A DNA stretch of 64,000 nucleotides from Pseudopyrenochaeta lycopersici (GCA_003313425.1 NHZP01000013.1:1116001-1180000), one strand, 5' to 3'; counted from the first letter of the stretch, positions 1 to 11,866 are shown. Translations and numbers: made by a program. The notes: a model not told the origin generated them from the letters alone.

Positions 1-2
1 AG

Positions 3-1241
3 CGCTACACGGCAGCAGAGTATCTTGGCGCGATTCGTCAACGCCAGGCATCTGTCCTCAAGGACAAATTCTTCGCTGGCAAGGCGCTTCGTCAGGACCA
101 TGCTTCCATAGACATCACATACGGTATGACAACACGAGATATCTTCATTGGCTTCGCGACACAGTGTTTGTGGCCTGACATCGGGAACCTGGCACTCGCA
201 CATGTTGGCGGTATGGCATCGGCAATCGAGGGCTTGCCGTCGTGGGTCCCTGATCTCAGCAGGCCCCTTCGCCCCGAGCCACTGCGGTCATGCGGAGGGC
301 CTAGCTTCCATGAGCCGATTGCAGTAGAAGGCGAACCATATGTTATTAAGGATGGCCAGCTCGTTGTCAAAGCAATGCAGTGGAGCACTGTGAAAGCTAC
401 TGGGGAGTCCAGCTGGTCCTGGAGGCGGTACGTGTTCGAAGACTACGATGCTGGGGATCAAGGACACATGGGACGAGGCGGGCCACAGACCAACGAAAGG
501 TTCGGACTTATGTTTGCGCTCCTCAACGAGCTTGGTCCGAGATACGGCCCCACAAGCGAAAGCACACTCGATGTGCTCTGGAAGATTTTCATTGGTGGTC
601 TGTCGAGCAAAGACGACGAAGCTGCATGGCGCCAGCGCTTCTACCTATGGTTCGCACACAACCTAGCCTTCATGCGCGAGCTGATGCGTCTCGAAATGGA
701 TCCACCAAGTGGCTGGAAGATGGTCGGCTACGGCAAACGCAAATGGATGATCCCACTGATCGTAGAGCGCAGCGCCATGGAGGAGCGCGTAGCACAATTC
801 CTTGAGATCCACGACCATGTACCCGACCACCCATCAGGCCACCCGCTTCGCGATACGATCGCTGATATCCAAAAAAAGCGGTGGGATGGCAAAGAGTTGG
901 ATGACTGGGTTCATAGCTTCTGGCAGACCGGCAACATGACTCTGCTAATGGACATACCGCTTGAGGTGATATCAGAATTTGTGCATCGGTTTGAGAGGGG
1001 ATACGAAGGGCGTCGCGTCCTGGTTACAGAGAATGGATTTCTAGGGTCAAGTGTTGAGGATGTTAGAGCTGGTGATGCGATATGCTTGGTTGGCGGGGCG
1101 GATACGCCGAGTGTCTTGCGTCCTGTGGCTGGGAAGGTTGACACTTTCACGCTTGTTGGTGAGGCTTATGTTCATGGCATTGCAGGGTGGACAGAGAGCG
1201 CACGTAAAGAGATGGATTTTAGGTCTATAAGCATTGTCTAA
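3..1241 (+). CDS. HET-domain (heterokaryon incompatibility) protein, C-terminal part; 5' end outside window
   Basis: The frame is open from the first bases of the window to a TAA at 1239-1241 (at least 412 residues), so the N-terminal HET domain itself lies upstream and is not seen. What is visible is the usual C-terminal half of these proteins: the segment GLPSWVPDLSRP, typical of the linker after the HET domain, and the closing module with GRRVLVTENGFLG, GDAICLVGG, VLRPV and GEAYVHGI, which recurs at the end of many ascomycete HET proteins. HET proteins take part in non-self recognition and programmed cell death after hyphal fusion; most paralogs have no assigned partner. An internal ATG at 126 is in frame but is unlikely to be the start because coding quality continues upstream. 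No intron is needed in the visible part. Confidence 0.85.
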   Translation, partial: RYTAAEYLGAIRQRQASVLKDKFFAGKALRQDHASIDITYGMTTRDIFIGFATQCLWPDIGNLALAHVGGMASAIEGLPSWVPDLSRPLRPEPLRSCGGPSFHEPIAVEGEPYVIKDGQLVVKAMQWSTVKATGESSWSWRRYVFEDYDAGDQGHMGRGGPQTNERFGLMFALLNELGPRYGPTSESTLDVLWKIFIGGLSSKDDEAAWRQRFYLWFAHNLAFMRELMRLEMDPPSGWKMVGYGKRKWMIPLIVERSAMEERVAQFLEIHDHVPDHPSGHPLRDTIADIQKKRWDGKELDDWVHSFWQTGNMTLLMDIPLEVISEFVHRFERGYEGRRVLVTENGFLGSSVEDVRAGDAICLVGGADTPSVLRPVAGKVDTFTLVGEAYVHGIAGWTESARKEMDFRSISIV

Positions 1242-1520
1242 GAGACTCACGGCAATTTCTTCAGAGACATAGCGATAAGAGGAGGTGCGCTAAAGGGAGA
1301 GGGTGAGTGAGGTTGAGAGAGCAGTAGGGAGAGGGGGGCACGAAGGGATCGAAGAGAGCATATAAAAACATAAAGTAAAGGTAAGTCCTTCCTATTACTA
1401 CTATATCGTATTAAAAGACAAGAGAAAACAGGTAAAATCTATAGTATAACCTCTCTGAACCCTGTAATTCCTATTTCACCATATCAAATCCCCCTTTATA
1501 CCTAAATCCCCCCCCCCTCC

Positions 1521-1554
<34 letters not shown>

Positions 1555-2559
1555 ACCGTTCCCTGCAACCCCAAATTGATCTGAATCCATAAGGACTCTA
1601 ATATAGGACTCTGTCAGGATATTGCAGTTACACTCGAGACCAAACCAGGCGTTTCATCGGGGGCGCCGTGGTCGAAACGTGGCTGCAACGCCGGTAGTGC
1701 CCGGATTATAGCTGGCTTGGGTAGGCCACGGGCTAAGACGCTGTGCCCTCCAACACTCGAGCTGGCTATAAGACATGGTTGTGGCTTGCTGCTAGCATTT
1801 CGTGTGCCCTATTATGGGTTTCGTCTGCTGTTCGGTCGGTCAAGGGGGTGCTAGGTCGTTTTATTATGCTTTTATCAAATAGCAAGGGGTAGAGTAGAAT
1901 CTAGGAGCCTGGAGTGGCTCTTGATCTAACCAAGGATATGGGTTAGACTGAGATAGCGTGAGTGGTGTTTTTTAGATAATAGAATCAACTATTTGTGTAT
2001 TATATAGTATGTATTAGCTGTTTGGAACTTTTCATGAGTTTGTTACTGTACTGTGTTGTGATTTGATTTGTTTTAGGTAAGCGGTGTGTTGTTAGATATA
2101 AAACACAGTTTTTGCGCAGGCACTGTGGAAACAAACCGTTCTCACTTATACAGTAATATTAGAGGATTTCCCATCGCCTTCACCTTAGAACGCACGTTGC
2201 CATTCGATAAACGTCTCTAACTTGGCTTATAAAAGTGAAAGGTGCCATTTAGGTAGACCTTGTTTTAAAAGCTGGCGTTCCTTAGAGCTAAAATACTCCA
2301 TCTTTTCTTCTGCAAATAGAAGAATGTGCACATGGATATTGGAGAAAGAAACGGGAATCCCTATTTGCGTCTTAGAGTATCTGCGACCTCCCCATATAGC
2401 GCGGTGGTGCAGAATGTGCTATAATAGGGGACCGCATATTCGAATTACTGGCCTTGGTGCATGATACAGCAAGCTCCCAGGTATCATATCGTGACAGTGC
2501 CGAAGAACTGTTCTGGAGGGCTGGTCAACACTTTCAGGCGTGGCCGAGTATGGGGTATA
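1242..2559. other. Gene-poor intergenic region downstream of the HET gene
   Basis: About 1.3 kb with no convincing coding sequence on either strand. It starts with a purine-rich stretch (about 1262-1350), then a C-rich and CA repeat tract, then AT-rich DNA with scattered stops. The stretch at 2230-2559 may still hold the decayed 3' end of the neighbouring pseudogene, but I cannot align it with confidence. Confidence 0.5.
1529..1554. repeat. (CA)13 microsatellite
   Basis: Thirteen uninterrupted CA dinucleotides, preceded by a C-rich run at about 1508-1528. Simple sequence repeat in noncoding DNA; likely length-polymorphic between isolates (inference). Confidence 0.95.
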
Positions 2560-3347
2560 TAGAGGAGCTAAGATCCACTTTGAAAGTCTCTATACTAGAT
2601 GCGACAGAGGACTAAGGCTAGGTATATGTTGATGGCCATCTTTACCATATCAATCATGGCCCAAAACAAAGCACGATCGAAGCAGTTACCCTGGATTGCC
2701 ACGGCGCAGGAGTGGCGCATTGAAAAGCAGTAGCCAACGTAGATGCCCTAAGAAATCGGTCAATAGAATTGTTATTTATGGACAGAGTTGGTTTACTCAC
2801 ACGAACCATAGATATTCTACCACATCGAACCCTGTAGCATTTGCAAAAATGTAGGACCTGGCTAGAGCATCAACCCAAACACGACTCTCGTTGCATTTAC
2901 CAGATATATTGTAGCGAAGCAGAGAAAGCAAGAAGCATATTAGATCCTATTCAAACTTAGCAGATTTTCCAAAAGGACTTCCAGGTCCATACATACCTTT
3001 GCATATTTCGCAACGTCCCTATCACTCAGGCTCTCTAAATGCTTCCAAAGTCCTGCCTTTACCTGTTGCGACGCCATCACGCTATATGCTCCCAATAATA
3101 TCTATTGAGGGCTAGCCTTGGAAGAGCTTGTTATATCCAGCTCGATGAAGTTGCGGAGAAGCGACAGCACTAATAGATAGTCATCGAGTTATAGATTCCC
3201 AACGTTGATCTCCTGACTACGCCGACCCAACTTTGTCCAGGCCTTCGCAACGATAGAAAGCGCGGATAAAATGAAGTAAATCCATACGGCTATGTCAGTG
3301 GCTGGACCACGATTATCGCTATTGATGATGTTTTCAAGAGACGCCAT
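2560..3347 (-). pseudogene. Decayed fungal rhodopsin-fold integral membrane protein
   Basis: Read on the minus strand from an ATG at 3345-3347, the frame gives a hydrophobic helix (DIAVWIYFILSALSIVAKAW), then a stop, then DDYLLVLSLL, which fits the W/DDY-L motif after helix 1 of the fungal 'rhodopsin domain' integral membrane proteins. Another in-frame stop follows. Further on come the family-like segments ATAFQCATPAPW and, after a frameshift, NCFDRALFWAMIDMV with a following IYLALVLC helix, then another stop. Intron-like breaks also remain (GTATGT after the KYAK segment). At least three in-frame stops and one frameshift make this a pseudogene. The original function is unknown; proteins of this family are seven-helix membrane proteins, some linked to plant-pathogen interactions. 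The boundaries are approximate. Confidence 0.5.
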
Positions 3348-3360
3348 CGCGCCCGACTTC

Positions 3361-4450
3361 TGCACGAAACCAACAGCGACGACTTACAATCGGCTTTCTG
3401 TGGGAGAACCAAGCAGACTCCAAAGATAAGGTTACTAGCGTCATCATATTTCAGCCAGCAGGAAAGGATAAGAGATTACCCGGGCCTGACATTGCGCCCA
3501 CGGCTTGCATTCTCCACTGCTCTTGGCTGCTGTGCCATTGAATAAGGAGCAAACATCAAACGGCCCTCGGTTGGCTGATTTACTGCAGTCAGGATGAGTG
3601 TCGAAAGCCAAGTATGGCATGAGATGTGACACGCTGAATCCTTCAAAAGGATTGCGGCGCAGCAGATCCAGTCACTGGGATAAATGGCAATAGTCGGACG
3701 CTGACTGTCTTATGGTTTGGCTTACCGCACACCCTCTCTGTCGTATTTCACAAGGATGCTACATCACTGGCGGCAGTTTGTCAAAGGATCTGATGTCAAT
3801 CGCAAATTACGAACAGAGCAGGCTTAGGAATCCACGTCTGCGTTCGGTAGCCAATGGCACGATGAGGTTTTTCAATCGTCTCCATCCAAAATATGAACAT
3901 CTGCATCTTTGGTCGGGTCTAATATTCATGATAACTAGTGTGTGATTTTATCTGTATCTGTGGGCACATGGTCCTCAAAAGGTAACGAAGTACCCAAAAT
4001 ATCAAGTCAAAAAGTGGACATCTAGCCACGGATTGCTCTCTTACATCATCTCTGTTGATCAGATGAAGACTAAATCCTTGTAGAATAAAATATTGTAAGC
4101 TGGATAGTTTGGTCTGTTTCCAATTCTTTCGCCGGCCTTTCATTTTCGCCCCATCATAGCATAACCGTGCTGTGTAGGTGAACTATGTTTCTCACTTCGT
4201 AAACGCTCTGTGTCAATCTTTCTAGGGTTCCGACGAATGGGTTTACTGACCAGTGTCACTGGTGAATAGCCTGATGTAGATATTGGTGCATCACAGGGAT
4301 ACCCAACGGGAAGGCGGCACATTATGATACCTAGGTAAGCCAGGACGCAATACGACTCGTGAAGTAAGTGCAAAGCTTCCTTGACCATCTATAGTTTTGT
4401 GACAAAGGCGCCCTTATCATCACTTTCTTCACCTTGAAATCTTGCTCACC
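3361..4450. other. Intergenic region upstream of the GNAT gene
   Basis: About 1.1 kb with only short open frames (for example 3712-3945 plus and 3444-3632 minus), none with a recognisable domain or splice pattern. It holds the promoter of the acetyltransferase that starts at 4451; the context GCTCACCATGG around that start is favourable. Confidence 0.45.
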
Positions 4451-5193
4451 ATGGAGTTTGAAGTCGCAGCTGCGTTCGATGATGACATACACCAGATCAT
4501 TCGCATCATGTTCAAAGCCTACGGAGGGAAGAACGAGTACACCAACGCCGTTTTTCCTCGCGGGCTTACCAAGGAGGGAGAGCATTTGACCGTACAACGG
4601 CTTCTTTTCATTAAAAGTATTGCCCCTGGTGTAAAATGGGAGAAAGTCACCGATTCCGCCAACGGAAGAATAATTGGAGGTGCAATGTGGGCTCTCCATG
4701 AAGACGCGAAGCCCCAGAAATTTCCCTTGGATGGGCCACCAGGAACATGGGAAAGTGAACTAGAGAAAGAATATGCCCAAGCCCTTTTCAATTCTTTGGG
4801 AGTCGACGAACACAAGTATTACGAAGAGAAAGAATTGCCGTTCATGAGCATGTGGCTCAACAGCTATGTTTTACGTGGCTAATGATTGTAGGACTTGTCA
4901 TCATGGCGGTTGAGCCTGAATACCAACGACGTGGAGCGGGAGCAGAGCTGCTGAAATCAGGTCTGAGGGTAGCAGATGACGTTGGAGCAGCTGTATGTGT
5001 GCTTATGGAATGTAGTAGCTGTGGAAATTGACAATGATAGACTACTCTCATAGCGAGCCCTGAAGGGAAAGGACTATATGAGAAGTATTCTTTTACAATA
5101 TTACAGGAGCGAGATTTGGACGTGCCCGAGAAATTTTTCGACAAACCCAAATGTCACATCTGGTCAATGGTGCGCGATAGGAAACATACTTAG
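4451..5193 (+). CDS. GNAT-family N-acetyltransferase
   Basis: Three exons: 4451-4847, 4892-5011, 5054-5193, giving 218 residues. The acetyl-CoA binding motif of GNAT enzymes is clear in exon 2: LVIMAVEPEYQRRGAGAELL contains the R/Q-x-x-G-x-G/A core (QRRGAG) after a hydrophobic strand. Exon 3 supplies ESSPEGKGLYEKYSF, the usual last helix and strand of fungal members. The substrate cannot be told; fungal relatives are mostly uncharacterised. Intron 2 is an ordinary GTAGTA...TAG. Intron 1 only works as a GC-AG intron (GCATGT...GATTGTAG, 44 nt) with a CTAAT branch-like site; a canonical GT donor nearby breaks the frame or leaves an intron of about 24 nt or less. The gene could instead be damaged at this junction. 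The first ATG (4451) is preceded by ACC and fits the family's usual start. Confidence 0.75.
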
Positions 5194-6321
5194 TAACCGT
5201 TGTAACTTAGCAAGTATATAATAACTAACTGATTGTTATTTTTATTAGTCCGTTCCGTAAGAGCGTAATCATCCTTCAAAAGCAATGCACACGATTGTTT
5301 CTCTTGGCCCTCTTTTCATCGAGAATTCTGTATGTGACCCAATTTTGCATTCCTTTCAAGGGGGTGACATATCACAGACTCGCTATCCCTACCGCATTTG
5401 ACGGGTACTTCCTTTGCCGAGAGCGTCACTTGGATCACCATGACCCAACATCAACTGGCGTTGGAATTGTTATATTGTCTATCTTGGTAGCCACGACGAC
5501 CATCATGGCTACCACCTCACCTTTCATAAACCGCCTATGCAATAATATCATGCCTTGTAAGAACGAGGAGGGTCTTACAACAAGGGAAAAGGACGAGGAA
5601 TCTTAAACATCAACTCAGGACTGCGCTTGATCCCACATAAAAAATTACAACAATGTATTGTGCAAATACCAAAATAACAAGAGAGGAAGAGTACGTGTGT
5701 GATAATGCGTGATTTGACATAGATTACTCTGGAGATTAGATGATGGAGGACTCCCTCTAAGCAAGGTTCTTTACTTAGCTCCACTGCTCACAAGGCGTAT
5801 GAGCTTGATTCATATTGCATGCGTGTCCTTATAGCAGATACCTGCAATAATACGTTGAAATATTGCAAGTGCAACGAACTTAAGCACCAGCCAGTTATAT
5901 GTATGTCTAACTATTCATCCTCTGGGTTGAATTAAAAGCCCCTTTTTTTGGACAATCAGGGTAACCATTATCGGACCTTTCAGTGGTCTGATGAACTGAA
6001 CTAGCTCGAGCTGAAGTCTGACGCCATCGTTCGACACCTGGGGGTGATTTGGTATCGACTGATCAGTGGAAAGTGCTTCGGAAGAGCTCAAAAGCATACA
6101 TCAATCCTGGGCGTTGCGAGTACCAGTCAAGGTCATTATACAGAGTCTAAGTTGGGCAACCCAGTTTTTGAAGAAAACATGAAGGACTATGTATCTAGCA
6201 AGCCCTCGGAGTCAATGCATCTCTTGGCGGATTAAACTAGAAATTATCAAAAGAAGACGTTGAAGGTATATATTTAATAGCAAGAAAATGCTTTTCTAGC
6301 ACCATCATCTTCATCTCCAGC
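5194..6321. other. Intergenic region between GNAT and L-galactonate dehydratase (convergent 3' ends)
   Basis: About 1.1 kb. An open frame at 5295-5606 plus would encode a peptide with one hydrophobic segment (GIVILSILVATTTIM), but it has no ATG at its start and no family I know, so I do not call it a gene. Otherwise AT-rich 3' flanking DNA. Confidence 0.4.
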
Positions 6322-8005
6322 CTAAATTCTCTCACCCTCCAAAATGCTCCTTGCCTCTTCACTTCTCCAAAATCCACCCTCCGTTCCAGGAAAGCTGTAT
6401 TTATCCATGCTCTCTGGCTTCATCTCCACCGAGTACCCAGGGTCCATGGGCGTCACATAGTACCCGCCCTCGATCCTGCTTGGGTGGAAGAAGTGCTCAT
6501 GTAAATGGTCTACATACTCCAACACACTCTTCTTGCCCGACACGACGACATAGTCAATGGTGGAAAGATGCTGGGTGTACTCGGGGAGGCCGACACCGCC
6601 AGAGTGGGGAACGATGGGGACACCAAACTTGGCAGCCATGAGTAGGACGGCGATTACTTCGTTTACGCCACCGAGACGGCAGGCGTCAATCTGGCAGATG
6701 TCGATGGCACCTGAGGCGAGAAATTGCTTGAACATTACGCGGTTTTGGCACATCTCGCCTGTGGCAACGCCGATGTTGTAGGGTTTCAGGGCTTCGCGGA
6801 TGGCTTTGTGGCCGAGAACTAGACGTTGCATTAGTATTAATCGCATAGATAGAGAGAATGGAGAGTAGGAACATACCATCATCGGGGCTCGTAGGCTCCT
6901 CAATAAACCACGGCTTGAACTCTTGCAACGCCTTCATGTATTCAATCGCCTCCGGCACACTCCAGACCTGATTAGCATCCACCATGAGCACATTGCCCTT
7001 GTCAAATCCAATGATTTCTCGTGCAATGCTTAGACGTTGCTTATCTTGTGCCAAATCACCACCAACCTTAAGCTTGAAGTGCCTGTACCCCTTTCCTAGG
7101 GTCTCTTTGAGAAGACCGCGCATTTTGTCTTCGCCATAGCCGAGCCAGCCGGCGGAGGTGGTATATGCGGGGACAGCCTGGCTCTCGAGTGCTTCTTGGA
7201 GACGCTCCTTCTTGCCTGCTTCAGATTTGGTGAGGATCTCCAAAGCCTCCTCAGGAGTAATGGCGTCGGTGATGTATCGGAAGTCAATCAGATCAACAAT
7301 TTGTTGCGGTGTCATGTCGGCAACGATTCGCCATACTGGCTTTCCAAGAGTCTTGGCCCAGAGATCCCAGATAGCGTTCACGACGGCACCGAGAGCGAGA
7401 TGGATGACACCTTTCTCAGGGCCAATCCAGCGCAGTTGCGAGTCATTGACAAGATGGCGCCAGGTCTTTCCCCAGTTCTCAACCAGAGACTCCAGAGTAC
7501 GCCCCTTGATTCGGTCGGCAAGGTGGGCAATAGCGGTGCACACGATTTCGTTGCCACGGCCAATTGTGAAGGTCTGGGCAAAGTTAGCTCACACTTTTTC
7601 TCTTATGCCCAAGCATCCAAGACCAATTGAATCGCTTGTGAGTAAGAAATGCAGCTCTTGGTATTGAATCTCATGATCGGAAATGCCGGAAAAGGCGGGG
7701 AAGCAAAAAGGAGACTGGGGTTTTGGACAGCAGATGAGATCACCAGACCCTATTTCAAGCTTCGCATGTGAAGAGACGAGATTTCTACTCACCATACCAT
7801 GACCCTTGAACTCAGAGTCTGTGTGCAGAATGCAGTATGCGGAGGAGTAGTCACCTGCTGCGTTCATGGCATCGGAACCCGTTTTGTCGAGAGACGTCTA
7901 CACATGGTATAGTAAGCACATGGGCCCTCCAGCTTTTTAGCAGTCTCACGATGGACATACCGGAAACCGCACATCCCTCGTCTCAGCACCTGTGATTGTG
8001 ACCAT
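6322..8005 (-). CDS. lgd1: L-galactonate dehydratase (enolase superfamily, D-galacturonate catabolism)
   Basis: Four exons on the minus strand: 8005-7961, 7897-7793, 7573-6877, 6818-6322 (447 residues). The enzyme dehydrates L-galactonate to 2-keto-3-deoxy-L-galactonate, the second step of the fungal reductive D-galacturonate pathway (LGD1 in Trichoderma, GaaB in Aspergillus). The start VTITGAETRDVRFP followed by TSLDKTGSDAMNAAGDYS is typical of fungal LGD1. Enolase-superfamily (mandelate racemase/fuconate dehydratase subgroup) active-site elements are in order: HFKLKVGG (KxK lysine), VLMVDANQVW and WFIEEPTSPDD and ATGEMCQNR (Asp/Glu magnesium ligands), PIVPHSGGVG (catalytic His). The length matches the family. 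Intron 2 is long for this window (219 nt). A fuconate dehydratase role is the alternative, but ascomycete orthologs with this N terminus act on galactonate. Its presence near pectate lyase and pectin methylesterase genes fits pectin use. Confidence 0.9.
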
Positions 8006-9166
8006 TGTGATGTTGTGGATGTGGTGTTTCTTCAGGCGTTCCGAAAATTCCGAATCAAGTGTGGTACCCCGCAGAGCCTTAACAATGCTAATTAAAAGCG
8101 TACAAAGTTTTGAACCTGAAAATTGGAACCTAATGGAGTGGAAGGTGTGATGCGTCAATTATTTCACGATCAAACAGGAATTTTAGACTCTTATATATCG
8201 AGCAACACATCCGAACGAACCTCAGCCATGGTCCGAACTATCGTATGTGGATCCCTGACAAACCCCACTTACCCCTCGTTATTCGTGGAGAAATCCCTTC
8301 CGTAGCGTACGCGCCACTTGTTGCGGCTGGCAATCGGGGCATTCACGACCGCCATATGCGGTAGTCGGCAATTTATTCACTCACCACGTGAGGTGTACAA
8401 GCTCACAATACCCCTGTACAACACCATGGGAGCATGGGTTGGAGATGAGCCTCCGAAGGCTTCGCCCATAGGCGAAAAGCTTGAGCTCGACGACGCTCGA
8501 TCAGTCAATTGTGTAACGAAAGGCAACTTATCTGAGTGCCTGTATTGTAGCATTGGGGCCTGCCGCATCGGCGTGAAGGCCGACATCAGTAAATCTTGGG
8601 GTACTTCAACCTCCACAGCAAGTAACCGCTTCCGGCCGCGGGGAGCAATGACTGGTCTAGGGTCAAATGGGAATGTGGAAGCGGAAAACACGGATATTAA
8701 TTGAGCTGTGAGCACACTTTGAGTTGTGACTGTAAACTGGGCATATCAAAGTCGCACGATAGTATAATTCGTTAGTTAGCATAGAAGACAAGAGTGAGCG
8801 AACAGACCTTGAAGAAATATATCAGGTAATGCCACGACAAGAGAACAGGGCCCAGCTCTTAACTGTGATAGACAGGGGCGTGTCAATTGACGTATCAGTA
8901 GCGGAGGAAAAGCTTGATCAAACACACCTAATGCGATTTCCATTCCTTCCCGTAGACATGATAATTACACCTTGACGGCGTGTTGCAAGATCCACGGACC
9001 CTACAGCACGTCAATCACAACCCAAAAAAAGGTCCTTTCCAGCTACTCACTCGCCTAAACAGGATGGAATTGCAACCGACGTTATTGTGAGTCTTCGCGG
9101 AGGGTTCAGTCAACGGAAATCGACATGACCCTAAATTCTGCTCCTTTGTCCCCTCTAGAACGGAGC
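8006..9166. other. Upstream region of the L-galactonate dehydratase gene
   Basis: About 1.16 kb between the dehydratase start and the 3' end of the RBM25/Snu71-like gene. Open frames 8318-8704 plus and 8377-8715 minus overlap each other and show no family features. I looked for the galacturonate-responsive core CCNCCAA/TTGGNGG here and found none, unlike the pectin genes at 49 and 53 kb. Confidence 0.45.
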
Positions 9167-11579
9167 CTATTTGATTCCCCTCTTCTCAGTCTCGCTGTAG
9201 TAGATGACCATACGCCAAAGTTTCTTGACCAGAGATTCCGCTTCATCGTCAAGAGCCTGTTACAAGTGTTAGTGACAGAATCAAAACCAAGAAGACGTTA
9301 CTTACCACTTCCAGATTCTCCACCAAAGCCTGCGGCCCACCCCTGTTTCTCAAATGCTCCACAATTGCATCGACAAGCATGTCTTCCTGCAGGCCCATGA
9401 GCTCCAGAACCTTGTTTGCAGCCCAGTCCTTGATATCTTTATCGATATTCTTCTCAGGCAGGTGCTCCCATGATACTGGCCACTTCCACAGACCTTCCTT
9501 GTCATTAGGAATATCGCGTGCCAGCTGTCGCTGTGCTTCTTCGACTTCTTCCTGTGTAAGGTTGGCACGGACGGCAGCGTCGAAATTGATGGGAATAAGA
9601 GTTCGCTTCTTGGAGCCAGGCTGATCGGTGAGCTCTTCGTCCTCGAGCAGGTTTTCGACGTCGGCAGCTGTTCGGCGGGGTGCAGCAGTTTGCTCGAGTT
9701 TCTTTGCGGCGGCACCAAGGGAAATCTTGAAGTGTGCTGGCTCCCGCTGCTCTTGGGTGCGCATGAGCTCCTCTGCTTGCTGGTCGAGGAAAGCATCGGC
9801 CTGACCCTGAGCATGATCCCTTTGCCGCTGCTGAGAGGCAAGTTCGCGCTGTTCCTGGGAACGGTCCACAGCGTCTTCCTTGGCCTCCCGCTCGCGAACC
9901 TTCTCGCGCTCGCGCATGTATTCGCCATGGTCACGGTAGTAGAGGTGTCGCTTTGCGGAGGCCTCCTGGTCGTCATCAAACTCTTTCAGCTGCTTCGCCT
10001 GTGCATCCCGTGCTGCTTGCTTCTCAGCCTGCTCATTCTTCACACGGTCACTAGTACGCTCGAGACCGGCAACTGTACGACTCTCGTGCTTCAGCCATCG
10101 AGCGAGCTGTTTCTTGTACGCATCATCGAGCTCTTCATCCCGCTTCTTCTTTCGTCGTCGTTCAATCTCAGAGTCGCTAGCTGAATCATCATCATCCTCA
10201 CGGTCGATGTAGACACCACCATTGATGGCACCACCGTTGACAAAGTTGACGCCGCTCTGATAGTCTCGTGGGAACTGTGACCCCTTAGGTCCACTAGGGG
10301 CGCCTTGGATGCCTCGATCTGCCCTAGGACCAAGCGGTACCCCATTCGCGCCACCAGGACCAGTCGGTGCTGAAGCGGGCGGTGATGTGCGTCTGCCGCT
10401 GCGACGGCGCTCCTCGGCCTCGAGTTCCTCTTCTCTCCGAAGTCGTTCTCGGTCGCGTTGGTTCGAGCGGTCGCGGAAGGCCGCGATTTCAGCTGCTACT
10501 ATCTCACGCATGTCTGCGGGAATATCTGCGAGCTCATCCTCGCCAGTTGTGAGGTTGACGAATGCGACCTCAACGTCGTCACCATCCTGGGTCGGCGCGT
10601 CTTGCATCATGGTGTCGTTTCCATAGTCCATCACTGGTATGCTCGGTGGGCTGAAGAAGCTTGCAAGAACTTGCGAAAGTGCTTCTTTTGCAGTGTCGAG
10701 GCGGAACTGAACCGTGTTTTCATCTTCGTTCCGAGTTTTGCTCCATTCTTCCGCGTACTTGATTGAGGCGTCGTCGACCATGACCTGCAACTTGGTGGTC
10801 TCCACCTCTTCGTCTCCTTCCTTCTTCTCCTGTCCCGGCTTTTGTCGCTTCGTAGGAACGCGAACGTCTTGAAAGATCTCAGCAGCAGTTTCTAAGCTTT
10901 GTGCATCGGCAAACTCGGCGAAACCAAAAGTCTGGGCCTTGTTGCTGGCGTCGGTTGCTCTCGTCCAGCGGACCAGCTTTCCTGCTGTCTCGAGGATGCG
11001 CTCCATGCCCTCGTCGCCTCCAACGCCGTCTGGAATGTTGCCTACGAAGATGGTTCGAGCGATGTCTTCGCGACTCGGAGGTATGACTTGCTGAGGCCCG
11101 TCTCTGCGATCGCCGTCCCTGTCCATACCAAGCCCGCGGCGAGGGGGTAAGGATGCGTTGTCCTTTCGTCCTCCTGCAGGACTGTCCACACCACCCGCAC
11201 GCCCGCCCTGAGTTCCTAAGCGGATGATTGGCGCATTGAAGTTGAAATTCGGCATGTTCGTGGGCGGCTGCCAGTTTGGCGGGAGGGCGCGTGGTCCTCC
11301 CAATGCTGGAGGGCCCTGACCATGTGCGACGCCTGGGGGAGCTACACCGGGGGGAGCTGCGGTGCTACCTGATCGTGCAATGCATGTCAGTTCACGCTCA
11401 CAAGACGTAGCTTCATGTTCTTCAGATGTTCTTGAACTGACCCATTCCTGGTGGCGCCATGCCAGGTGGGGCGCCTCCAAAGCCTGGAGGCCCATTGTAT
11501 CCGGGAGCACCTTCGCGCTTGTTAGCAATGGCGAAGGTTAAATCGCAACTTCTGCATACGTACCGGGATAATTGTACAT
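9167..11579 (-). CDS. RRM and PWI domain splicing factor, RBM25/Snu71-like
   Basis: Four exons: 11579-11564, 11510-11442, 11368-9306, 9256-9167 (745 residues). Order of parts: a Gly/Pro-rich N terminus (PGYNGPPGFGGAPP), an RRM at roughly residues 140-230 with TIFVGNIPDGVG (RNP2-like) and TFGFAEFADA (RNP1-like), an acidic region, a long Arg/Glu-rich coiled stretch in the middle, and a C-terminal PWI domain (LWKWPVSWEHL, then LVDAIVEHLRNRGGPQALVENLE, closing with LVKKLWRMVIYY split across the last intron). This is the architecture of RBM25, the metazoan relative of yeast U1 snRNP protein Snu71, which acts in 5' splice-site selection. The first exon is only 16 nt (MYNYP plus one base). The gene is divergent from mitochondrial bS21m, with a 287-bp shared promoter. 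Confidence 0.88.
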
Positions 11580-11866
11580 ATTTCCTAGTCCTCAGCCGTG
11601 CAAATAACCTGAGGCAATCGAGTTACAAGGCCGAATTGGGTGGAGAAGAAAGCTGTCGCATGTGCTGTAGAAGGCTGCGGTGAAGTTGAGATTTGAGAGA
11701 TGTCAAAAGCTTTGACCACCTCGCGGCCGAGCAAGTACCGACAAATTTGGAAGTCGCGACGAGATGCCTCTTGCTCACCACGGCAAGGCCAAAACAGCAA
11801 TTGTACCCTCCCAGCACTTTGGTTTGCTCTGAGTGAATGTCGATATCATAATAAAGCATCGCAAAA
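11580..11866. promoter_or_regulatory. Divergent promoter, RBM25-like gene / mitochondrial bS21m
   Basis: A 287-bp gap between two oppositely transcribed core genes; both start codons face it. No clear TATA box, as is common for housekeeping fungal genes. Shared control is inference from geometry. Confidence 0.6.

Noticed and set aside
5295..5606. 103-codon plus-strand frame with one hydrophobic stretch
   Set aside because: Begins with a non-ATG codon, no upstream exon found, no family; likely chance.
8318..8715. Overlapping open frames on both strands upstream of the galactonate dehydratase
   Set aside because: They overlap each other almost fully and have no family features; treated as promoter DNA.
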